Positions 1 through 12,300 of a DNA stretch of 64,000 nucleotides are shown piece after piece; the first letter of the stretch is position 1, and each line of letters opens with the position of its first letter. A model generated the notes under the pieces. It worked only from the letters and a program-made list of their open reading frames with translations, had not been told where the DNA came from and ran no database searches. The stretch is from Leptasterias polaris (taxonomy: Eukaryota; Echinodermata; Asteroidea; Forcipulatida; Asteriidae): positions 3,906,001 to 3,970,000 of the forward strand of contig JAZGTN010000089.1 in the NCBI GenBank assembly GCA_037783415.1, in the 5' to 3' direction. The translations under genes and the position numbers were made by a program.

Positions 1-176
1 TCAACAAACAAAAGATTTGCATACATTTTCAAAATCAAAGCAAGTGAGAGCAAAACTCATGCAATTGTACTATAATCTTGATTCAAAAAGGAGATCATAT
101 TTTTCTTTTAAAGTGCTGCACAATGAAGCTAAAATTATTGAATATCAACTCTACACTTAATTTCAATTAATCTCAC

Positions 177-386
177 CTGCTTCCAACTGGCAGGGTGGGA
201 CTTGGAGGAGATCTCCACCCCAATTACCATTAATACTACATCTTAGGTATACATCTGTGTGTCCAGTTTGAAACCTGTATCCTTGATCACACTGATAATT
301 GAGTAATGTCTTAGGTGTCAGACTAGAATTGCCAGTTACAATACGATAGGAACCATGCTCAATCGAAGGTGGTTGTTGACACTGAA
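177..386 (-). CDS. Exon 12: CCP7
   Basis: Phase 1-1 exon of 70 codons: CQQPPSIEHGSYRI, NYQCDQGYRFQTG, RCSINGNWGG, VPPCQLEA. Donor CAG|GTGAGA in phase 1, so the gene continues beyond the left edge. Confidence 0.86.
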
Positions 387-3300
387 CTGTAGAATAAAAA
401 AAGAGAAAAGAGTGGTTATATCTATTCAAAGGTAGGTTGCATCATGGTGGATCCGTCCATCACATGTGGGGTGTTATGGCCGAGTGGTTAAGAGCATCAG
501 ATTCAAGTTCTGGTGGTTAAGTCATCAGGGTGTGGGTTCGAGTCCCGGTCATGACTCTTATGTCCTTGAGCAAGACACTTTTCTATTGCTTCTCTTGACC
601 CAGGGGTATAAATGGGTTTCTGAAAGGGTAGAGATTGATATTGTGTTTTTAAAAAAAGCCTTCGGAGCGCCACGGCAGCCCAGGGCTGTATATTCCCAGG
701 GAGCTGAGAAAGAATAAAGGAATGCTATTGGCCCAATGACCAGGGCACTAATGTAAAGCGCAATGATACGTTGTTGTAAAATGTGCTATTATAAGAACTA
801 GTTATTATTTGTATTATTATTATTATTATAGTTTGCTCATTCTTTAGGCATTTACTTTATTTCAACTTAAGAGAAACTGGGCTCTATTTTATCATCAACG
901 CTTCCAACCTTTCAAGCTCTTGCTCATTTAGGAGACTACCATAAAAATAACAGACAAAAATGTTACATATTACATATATATATACAATAATTTCAAGTCT
1001 TTACCTGCTTTGCATGTTGGTATTGGGCCCTGCAGTTCTCCCAACAAGCATTGGGTTTGAGTGTTGGAAATAGTAGCAAAAAATCCTTTCTTGCAGCTGA
1101 AAGTGACCTGATCATTATGATCAATAATAACTGGTGCATCTAGTGATGGTTCCTGATTGTTTATGCTGAGTACATTAGTCAACTGACTTGCATCCAAGTG
1201 ACAACTTTCTGTAGACAAAGTAATAGCAGTATTCAAAATAAAATAATCCTTCAAAGCTAACATCAACTGCGTACACTTTGTAGCTAATAACCAATTAAAA
1301 CCAAAGGACTAATTAACTCTTTCAGAGTCTCCTAATTTTTTCTGTTTGAACCTAAATTCCCAGCTTTTTGAGGTTTTTCTGAAAAAGGAGTCTTTTTCAC
1401 GTAACCAAATTTATCTTGCTGATTTGAGTTGCCTTGGTAGGCCTACATCCCAAAGTCAATAGCATTTACTGAATGATAATGTCCTCTCATAACATGTACT
1501 CGTATGTTATGGGTCGAAAATGTACGATTGATGACACTTTTTTAGTACATAAACAAGATCGTACTTTTGGAATACATCAAAACACAGGTCGTACATGTAC
1601 GACCTTGGCACTGAAAGAGTTAAAAAACAAACTTTTTAAGGACATTTAAACAAAGAGTAACTAAACACGTAGGCCTACATGAAGTGTCAGTTTGTAGCCG
1701 TTGACATGATAACAAGCCCGGAACACTTGAGCGGGACGAGTTACTCGTTTAAAAGCCACCTATGTAGCGTGCACTATGCATGCATTCATGGTGTTATGTT
1801 TAGTTTGCCAGGTACAGACAGAGACAACATTTTGCAACCCAAGATCGAAGTTTTCAAAAGAAACTTCTGTTAGAAAACGCTTGGCAACCAAAACCGTTGT
1901 ATACACTCAAAAAGCAGTAATGAACTCACATTTTTACCCTATAGCAGAGTCTTTCTGCAATGCTTTGTAGTTAATTCAAAATTTACCAGAAAATTACATA
2001 TATCCCAATTAATGATTGAAACAAATCAACTAATTAGAAAGTTTGGATTCTTTTAATGTATTTGTAGGTTTGATAAAGCCCCTTTGTTATAAATGTGAAT
2101 GACAGACTTGTGTGTGAGTGTGAGTGGGCAGTAAAACAAAATGTGGACATCTTCTGGTTGTAGCTTGTGATAGCTGTGTGGAGGGCATACATCATGGTAT
2201 CTTGGCTGGGCCCCATTTTTCCTTCTTCAAACTGTTCTTGCAATTTTACAATCCATGTCTTCTTGGAAAAATGTTTAAAAAAATAATGTGAGACTTATCG
2301 GTAAATGCAAACATCAATGATTCTAAAAAACATGTGCATCTCAAAGGTCATAAGGTCAAAGAGTAAACTTATCTCAAGCTGAAAAATGTTACCTGTATCT
2401 GGTATAAGTGCTTTTAACAAAGACAGGGCTATCATTTTTTAGACACAGCGTTTTCTGAATTTTAGGAAAAAACAGATACTTACGAGGTACACAGCTTGGT
2501 GGTCCAGGTTCAAAGTGGCCTGCTTGACATACAACTTCATCATGTAACTTGATATATGTACTCTCACAAGTATAACCTACACTCCAGCCATGTTTAAGTT
2601 TTGAGATTTCCCGCTGGTTAAGCTGACCGTGCTCTGGAGCATTCACATCACAATCATCTGTAAATCATCAACAAATTAAAACCACTTCAAGAATGTAATC
2701 AGCTTAACTGGTTATATTATCACTGCATTCATAACCATTCAACTTTCCCACACAGTCAAAGATACAACTGATTTAGAAATGATATCATTAGATCATTCCA
2801 TGTCAAATGAACTCGCCTCTAAGGGTCATACGTTACAATTTTAAATTATATATAAGCACACTCACTGCACCTGAAGCATTTGTGTGCCAAATTATAGAAC
2901 AAAATATCATTTTGAAGTCAAGGTCAATGATTTTGCATCACTCTTTTGATATAAAAAAAGAAGAAAAATATTAAATGCTAAATAGACTTTTTCTTATGCG
3001 CTAGGTCAAAAGTTGATGCCCCACGTTCTCGTGGCCGCCCTAGGTTGCGCTTCAAGGATGTCCTTAAGCGAGACCTGGCTGCTTTTAACATCCCAGGCCA
3101 GTTGCCACCTGGGAGACTGTTGCACTGGACCCTCCTCCTTGCGCTCTGCTGTCCACACTCAGGGCGCTCGGTCTGTTCTCAAGACTACATTGATGATTGT
3201 GACAACGCCAAAATCATCAATGTAGATAATGGGATAGGCCAAGATGAAGTCAAAAGTTCAAAGACCGTAACTCCCAAACCACATGAACCCAAAACACTCA

Positions 3301-6300
3301 AACTTTGGAATTTTCTCATTTCTCATTTGACCAAACGAGTACAGAAAATCTGTTAGCATGGGTGCGTGTCAATTTGACACAAAATGACCTATTGAAAAAA
3401 ATCCTGAAAAATCTGCATTTATACCATCATAAAGAGCATGGATAATTGCGAGAACATAACACATGCTAAATTGCTACCTGTAAAGATGGAACTAGGTAAA
3501 GGCTACAGCACCCATCTACTGTATCTCAGGCTTTGCTGCTACGCCTCACTGATGAGCTTAAGATGATTTATGTGCATAACAAATACCTTAAAATGATACA
3601 TTGTGCATTCACGCAGTATGCACGTGGCACCAACATCTCTTAAATTGTCAACATAAAAATAAAATACGCACAAAGAAAACAGTTGATTTCACAGTTGCCC
3701 ACACCCCCATGCACTGTGCGTACATACATAACTGTCATATAATTATGCTTGTTTAGGGGCCATTTACTTCCTATAGTTTACACAACCATTCTTTATATCA
3801 CATGTTAACACAAACCGCTTGACCAATCAGAGTGCATAAACTCTCGAAAGAATCTATGAGTATTAACGATCAATAAACAACTGCTGCGGTTGTGAAATAT
3901 TATCATGTGTTAACTGCAACTGAAATTCACATTATAAAGAACTGTTATATAAAGAAAAACAAATTAACAAAATAAAGCAACTATACCTGGTTCACACGTG
4001 GGGATTGCACGTATCCATTCACCTCTCTTGTTGCATTTGTTGAAAGGAGACCCATGTAGAGTGTAACCTTCAGTGCAGTTATGATACACCTTTACACTGG
4101 CAGCGACAATTGTACCCACTGTAAGATCTGTATTCTTACTTAGGTATACTGTTAAGTTAGGAACATCATAGACCTCACATGCTGCAAAGAATTGGAGAAG
4201 CAAAGACACAGAACAAATTAAGTGATTGTAAAACACTGTATAATTTCCTTGAGCAAGTCATTAATGACTGATAATGTACTTGTACAATAGACCGATCCCT
4301 TACTGCAAGGACCAATCACACTTGTAAACGTGCATTCAAAAGTCTGACAACAGTTACAAAATGAAACTAGACTTAACTTTTTGTTGTATAACAAAAAGAA
4401 GGTGTTCGGAATGACGTTCAATTTGGTAGTAACACATCCCAGTTTGAATACATGTAAGCTACATTTCAGCTTGACCAAGCATACTACTCAGTATATAGCT
4501 CTTGAACCTGCACCTTTAAGGTGACGTCATGTCACACTCGATGACGTCATCGTGGTGTGAACAAATTTGTTGGATGTAACATATCACAACTTGGATACAT
4601 GCAAAGTTTCAGCTTGATTACCCAAGTCGTTCTGTACTTATAAATCTTGTAAGAACTAGCAGTGGCTCAAATTTAATTGAAAAAATTGGTAAACATGACT
4701 CTGTTAGAAATTTGTACGATAAGTTTTTATCAAAAGTTAGTGAATGAAACAAGAGTTTCTTCCTTCCATTGTTTAAACCCAATAAAGTTATAACTTTTTC
4801 CGTGCAATTTGGACTTTATGTATTACATACTGAAGTACCTACTCATATCACGCATAGAACTGAAGCAGCACAATGACCTCACTATGTCCCGAGTTTACAT
4901 TAATCCACTAATCCCAAAATGTTTGTAGCGCCCGCTAGAGTTGACTTTTGAATTGCGAGTTTATTTACTTAATTGGTGTTTGGACGGCCATTGGATGGAA
5001 GTATAATGTTTCTTGATATGATCGGCTGGTTCCCTTTACTTGTTTTTATAATGATCACATAACAATTATGAAATAATCGTGTACGATTTTTTTCACAACA
5101 ATGCTTACATGTTTAGAATGATAGAACATAAGAATCAAGTGTTTGATGGGCGTGAGGGCATCGATCTGCATGCTAGTTTCCATGGTAGTCGCTTTGGAAT
5201 CAAAACCCATTATTTTTGAATGATTATCCACTTGATTACAATCCTAAAGATGTTATTCAAAATAATAAATAAAGCCGCCACACTTCCTGTGTATACGAAT
5301 GCAACAATTAAAAAGTCGTTATTTATCGACAAAATTGGACCTGAGTATTTCCCTTCTTTTCTCAGTCTCATTTGCACGGGAGAGAACAATATTAATCGGT
5401 CAAAAACTGAAGTATAACAAGGCACTTCTTGTTTCGACCGGAAGTAGAGGTAACGTAATGTCACACACACAATACAAAAATAAGACCTAAATTAATTTGG
5501 TATAATCCCGCAAAAAGCAACCTACGGTCTCATGTCCGTGATTTGATATGGAAGTTCAAACATTACAAAATTAATATTTAAAAACCTTGTAATTTGACAT
5601 CCGATGAAGTCATGATGATATCACTGCAGCGGTGTCATCTACCTATGCATATCTAACTATGTGTGAAGATTAAAGTTTATGCGAGCTTAGGAAGTGTCTT
5701 TTTTTATTGGACAATCTTGAGGGAAAAGAAGACGACGAGATATGAATTCATGAAATGTTCAACTTTTGGTTAAAAAGCACACGATCAAGCATTTGTTTGT
5801 TAATGAGGTTTGCATGGACGGCTGTTTTAGAGACTAACAAAGCGTATTGTCAAAAGCAGGTTGCGCGAACCTTGAACAGAGACTAGACCACAAGCATGTT
5901 TGATGGACTTTGAACCTTGCGGATGATTTGCTCAATGTATACACACACACTACGTGATAAAAAACAGTAAACTGGTTTAGTTCGCGTAGTGTGTGTGTAG
6001 CCCGTGGTTTGACAGCGGGTCAATAAATACACGTAATAATTGGTCAATATTTCAAATATTTGTATAAAAAAAAGGAATGACGTCATCATGTTGTTTCTTT
6101 AGATTTACGTTGTCACTATCACTGTCTTTCAACATGCCAAGTTTCAACTCAGTCGAACTTGTGGTTTTGTAGATACACGGCTTCAAAAAGTAAACCTTTA
6201 AGGCGATACCACGTGACACATGATGACGTCATCAATATAAAACTTCACACATATGTTGTCTGCATGAAGGTCATTATATATACCAATTTTGAAACGATTA

Positions 6301-9300
6301 TCATAAACTTCGCCACAGACATCTAGTAAAAGTGTATTTTTAATTGTTTTCAACCTGCCGCTAGAGGGCGCTCTTGACATTTATGACGTCACTTATCTTA
6401 TTTTGTTAAACCAGACTCTTGCTCGACTATAACACCGTTAAAAAAAACTTCAAAAAGTGTGCCACTTTTAAATTACGAGGCACTTCCTGTTTCTTCCTGT
6501 TTCGACCGGAAGTAGAGGTCATGTGAGGTCACGCACACGACAAAAAATAAAGACCTATATGACCTAAGTATGATCCCGCATAAAACAACCGACGGCCTCT
6601 TAAGTGTGATTTGTTACAGAATTTCAAAGATTAATTTATTTTTTTCTAAAAACCTTGTAATTTGACACCTGATGACGTCATCATGACGTAACTGAAACGG
6701 TTTCGTCTCCTAATGGTTATCTATCTACATGTAAAGTTTCAAGTTTATATGAGGTTGGGAAGTGTGCTTTTGTTAGCGGACAAGGGACGGCCAGAAGCAG
6801 AAGACGAAGTAAAAAAAACAAAAAAACCCGAACAATAACAAGAGGTGTTCGGAGCTACGCTCCGCTCCGAACACCTAATGAGCAAACAGTCCTTACTTTT
6901 GAATGGTCCAAAACCAAAGACTTCCACCTCACATAAAGTCATCTCTGATTCTCTTGTGCTTGGCATTGGCAACCTGATGGTTATATATTGACCATACAGA
7001 TCCTTTGAAGCACAATCTACTTGAATGGGTTGCTGAGATGCTGTTTCTTCACTGATCTTTAGGGGTCCACATTGTCTCGATGTTGCTCTTTCAGTGAGTC
7101 CAACATCTATAGAAGCTTCGGACAGTCTTCCCTCTGAAAGAAATAAAAGGGTACAAAATCATAATCTGCAGAAGAAAAAAAACATTTCAAGAAAAATTCT
7201 ATTGGAATTTGAAAACAAGGAATATTCAGAAGCAGAATGCATGTTAGCCAACATGTCTATGCAACTCCTATCAGTGATTTAAGACCAGCAAAACACACCA
7301 CGTGGTCAGGTTTCATCCGATCAGAATAAATAAAATATCATGTTTCTTACCACAGCAATGTTGTTCTTTGTAGATATCAACAGATTCAATGATATAAATT
7401 CCCTGTAAATCCACCTGCCAGAATAGTTCATTTCCAGCCATTCCTGCATTACAGTAAGAAGAAAAAATCCTTTTGTCACCAGCACATTTGATTCAATCGA
7501 CTAACATTTATAAGACAATTCACTCATCATGTAACTGATATTCTCATACAGTTATTACTGAACACTGGTAGTGGATGAGCCAAATCAGGGTTTGTCCTGA
7601 ACTTTTCTAGTGACTGGTCAGCAGGACCACTTAGCTTGTCATTTCACTAGTACATCAGCTTTTTCACTAGTCCATTATTTCAAATGAAATAGGGATGCTT
7701 TTCAACACTGAACTAGTCAGCCGGACCACTTGAAGTAAATTTTGACTGGTACTCGGGTGTTTTAACTGGCCTCTGGCCAGTGGACTACTGTTACTGGAGA
7801 ACGCTGCAAATGCCATTATATACCTACCAGTTGTAGTTATCTAACTTGAAGTATACGTGAAGTATGAACCCGGTTTAATAGAGCTGACTCAACATGTAAC
7901 CTCTATTGTTGTTAATGTTGACATACTCACCAACATGAGTGCAACTTCCATGGTTGATGTCTGAATTTCGGTCCCCATCTACTGCTAAGCTTGCATTCCC
8001 AGTAATGCCTCTAACGGAGGTATCACTTTGCACTGCTGGCTTTCCATAAGCAATATTGAACGATGCATCTTTGGAATAAGCGATTACAAACAAGCTTTAG
8101 TACATTAGGATAAATGATTGTTGTGTGTAAAAGCGTGTAAAGGTTCTGCAAGAAAGACACAACATTGTTGTTATTTCTAAAAAGGCCATATATCCACAGA
8201 TGTTCTTTACATAAGATTTGTCTAACACATGAAAACAATATAGATGGATGTTTGTATAGCAAGTCCACAGAACATTCCAAGGACCAGCATTGCGTGGATA
8301 TGTTTGTTCTCAGATCCATCCAGCATTTGTAATTTTACAAACTTTATAATAATAATAATATAATAATAACTAGTTCCAGGGAATTTCCAGGGATATTTTC
8401 CTAGGAATTGGCTCTCGATGGTGTAAAAAGGGCTTGTAAGAAATTAAACCTCCAGTGTTCTTAAAGGCAAAATATAATTCATAAAATGGAAAATTCAGTT
8501 TGTGAATTACTAACAAAATGACTTATTATTGTACTATTTACAAACCATTGGGAATGCATTTGGGGTCCGGAACCCAGTGCCCTGCATGACAATGAATTTG
8601 GCCATCTCCAACACTTGGCTTTAGACCAGTGATACAAGTAACATCAGCTGTCTGTCCATTGTTGACACCCTTCTTGGAATTTCTGATGGTTCCATTTACG
8701 ATACTGAAATCTTGACAAGGATCTACAATGAAAAAGAAAAACAATTCTATTTAAAATATAAAAAATACTAACAAATTGGGTCTCATCACCATGTTAACAA
8801 TGCAAAAGCAATTTTGTCTTGGCAAATCAGCTGATTTGGTTGACAGTTAGGGAGAGGTGAGTTTATAAGAGATTGAATGAATGAAGCTTACTTGGTTGAC
8901 ATTTACGGAGAGGTGAGTTCATAATGAGACATTGAATGAATGAAGCTTACTTTGTTGACAGTTAGGGAGAGGTGAGTTCATAATAGATTGAATGAATGAA
9001 GCTTACCTTGTTGACAGTTAGGGAGAGGTGAGTTCATAATAGATTGAATGAATGAAGCTTACCTGGTTGACAGTTAGGGAGAGGTGAGTTCATAATAGAT
9101 TGAATGAATGAAGCTTACCTTGTTGACAGTTAGGGATAGGTGAGTTCATAATAGATTGAATGAATGAAGCTTACCTGGTTGACAGTTAGGGAGAGGTGAG
9201 TTCATAATAGATTGAATGAATGAAGCTTACCTTGTTGACAGTTAGGGAGAGGTGAGTTCATAATAGATTGAATGAATGAAGCTTACCTGGTTGACGGTTA

Positions 9301-12300
9301 GGGAGAGGTGAGTTCATAATAGATTGAATGAATGAAGCTTACCTGGTTGACGGTTAAGGAGAGGTGAGTTCATAATAGATTGAATGAATGAGGCTTACCT
9401 TGTTGACAGTTAGGGAGAGGTGAGTTCATAATAGATTGAATGAATGAAGCTTACCTGGTTGACAGTTAGGGAGAGGTGAGTTCATAATAGATTGAATGAA
9501 TGAAGCTTACCTGGTTGACAGTTAGGGAGAGGTGAGTTCATAATAGATTGAATGAATGAAGCTTACCTTGTTGACAGTTAGGGAGAGGTGAGTTCATAAT
9601 AGATTGAATGAATGAAGCTTACCTGGTTGACGGTTAGGGAGAGGTGAGTTCATAATAGATTGAATGAATGAAGCTTACCTGGTTGACGGTTAGGGAGAGG
9701 TGAGTTCATAATAGATTGAATGAATGAGGCTTACCTTGTTGACAGTTAGGGAGAGGTGAGTTCATAATAGATTGAATGAATGAAGCTTACCTGGTTGACA
9801 GTTAGGGAGAGGTGAGTTCATAATAGATTGAATGAATGAAGCTTACCTGGTTGACAGTTAGGGAGAGGTGAGTTCATAATAGATTGAATGAATGAAGCTT
9901 ACCTGGTTGACAGTTAGGGAGAGGTGAGTTCATAATAGATTGAATGAATGAAGCTTACCTGGTTGACGGTTAGGGAGAGGTGAGTTCATAATAGATTGAA
10001 TGAATGAAGCTTACCTTGTTGACAGTTAGGGAGAGGTGAGTTCATAATAGATTGAATGAATGAAGCTTACCTGGTTGACAGTTAGGGAGAGGTGAGTTCA
10101 TAATAGATTGAATGAATGAAGCTTACCTTGTTGACAGTTAGGGAGAGGTGAGTTCATAATAGATTGAATGAATGAAGCTTACCTGGTTGACGGTTAAGGA
10201 GAGGTGAGTTCATAATAGATTGAATGAATGAGGCTTACCTTGTTGACAGTTAGGGAGAGGTGAGTTCATAATAGATTGAATGAATGAAGCTTACCTGGTT
10301 GACAGTTAGGGAGAGGTGAGTTCATAATAGATTGAATGAATGAAGCTTACCTGGTTGACAGTTAGGGAGAGGTGAGTTCATAATAGATTGAATGAATGAA
10401 GCTTACCTTGTTGACAGTTAGGGAGAGGTGAGTTCATAATAGATTGAATGAATGAAGCTTACCTGGTTGACGGTTAGGGAGAGGTGAGTTCATAATAGAT
10501 TGAATGAATGAAGCTTACCTGGTTGACGGTTAGGGAGAGGTGAGTTCATAATAGATTGAATGAATGAGGCTTACCTTGTTGACAGTTAGGGAGAGGTGAG
10601 TTCATAATAGATTGAATGAATGAAGCTTACCTGGTTGACAGTTAGGGAGAGGTGAGTTCATAATAGATTGAATGAATGAAGCTTACCTGGTTGACAGTTA
10701 GGGAGAGGTGAGTTCATAATAGATTGAATGAATGAAGCTTACCTGGTTGACGGTTAGGGAGAGGTGAGTTCATAATAGATTGAATGAATGAAGCTTACCT
10801 TGTTGACAGTTAGGGAGAGGTGAGTTCATAATAGATTGAATGAATGAAGCTTACCTGGTTGACAGTTAGGGAGAGGTGAGTTCATAATAGATTGAATGAA
10901 TGAAGCTTACCTTGTTGACAGTTAGGGAGAGGTGAGTTCATAATAGATTGAATGAATGAAGCTTACCTGGTTGACAGTTAGGGAGAGGTGAGTTCATAAT
11001 AGATTGAATGAATGAAGCTTACCTGGTTGACAGTTAGGGAGAGGTGAGTTCATAATAGATTGAATGAATGAAGCTTACCTGGTTGACAGTTAAGGAGAGG
11101 TGAGTTCATAATAGATTGAATGAATGAAGCTTACCAGGTTGACAGTTAGGGAGAGGTGAGTTCATAACAAGAGGTTGAATGAAATAGGCTTACCTGGTTG
11201 ACAGTTAGGGAAAGGTGAGTTCATAACAAGAGGTTGAATGAATAAAGCTAATATATACCTGGTTGACGGTTAGGGAGAGGTGAGTTCATAACAAGAGATT
11301 GAATGAATGAGGCTTACCTGGTTGACGAAGTTAGGGAGAGGTGAGTTCATAATAGATTGAATGAATGAGGCTTACCTTGTTGACAGTTAGGGAGAGGTGA
11401 GTTCATAATAGATTGAATGAATGAAGCTTACCTGGTTGACAGTTAGGGAGAGGTGAGTTCATAATAGATTGAATGAATGAAGCTTACCTGGTTGACAGTT
11501 AGGGAGAGGTGAGTTCATAATAGATTGAATGAATGAAGCTTACCTGGTTGACAGTTAGGGAGAGGTGAGTTCATAATAGATTGAATGAATGAAGCTTACC
11601 TGGTTGACGGTTAGGGAGAGGTGAGTTCATAATAGATTGAATGAATGAAGCTTACCTTGTTGACAGTTAGGGAGAGGTGAGTTCATAATAGATTGAATGA
11701 ATGAAGCTTACCTGGTTGACAGTTAGGGAGAGGTGAGTTCATAATAGATTGAATGAATGAAGCTTACCTTGTTGACAGTTAGGGAGAGGTGAGTTCATAA
11801 TAGATTGAATGAATGAAGCTTACCTGGTTGACGGTTAAGGAGAGGTGAGTTCATAATAGATTGAATGAATGAGGCTTACCTTGTTGACAGTTAGGGAGAG
11901 GTGAGTTCATAATAGATTGAATGAATGAAGCTTACCTGGTTGACAGTTAGGGAGAGGTGAGTTCATAATAGATTGAATGAATGAAGCTTACCTGGTTGAC
12001 AGTTAGGGAGAGGTGAGTTCATAATAGATTGAATGAATGAAGCTTACCTTGTTGACAGTTAGGGAGAGGTGAGTTCATAATAGATTGAATGAATGAAGCT
12101 TACCTGGTTGACGGTTAGGGAGAGGTGAGTTCATAATAGATTGAATGAATGAAGCTTACCTGGTTGACGGTTAGGGAGAGGTGAGTTCATAATAGATTGA
12201 ATGAATGAGGCTTACCTTGTTGACAGTTAGGGAGAGGTGAGTTCATAATAGATTGAATGAATGAAGCTTACCTGGTTGACAGTTAGGGAGAGGTGAGTTC

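Noticed and set aside
466..560. Functional tRNA gene (Leu/Ser-like)
   Set aside because: A and B boxes are present but the arm between them is expanded and the acceptor stem does not close; the downstream body marks it as a SINE.
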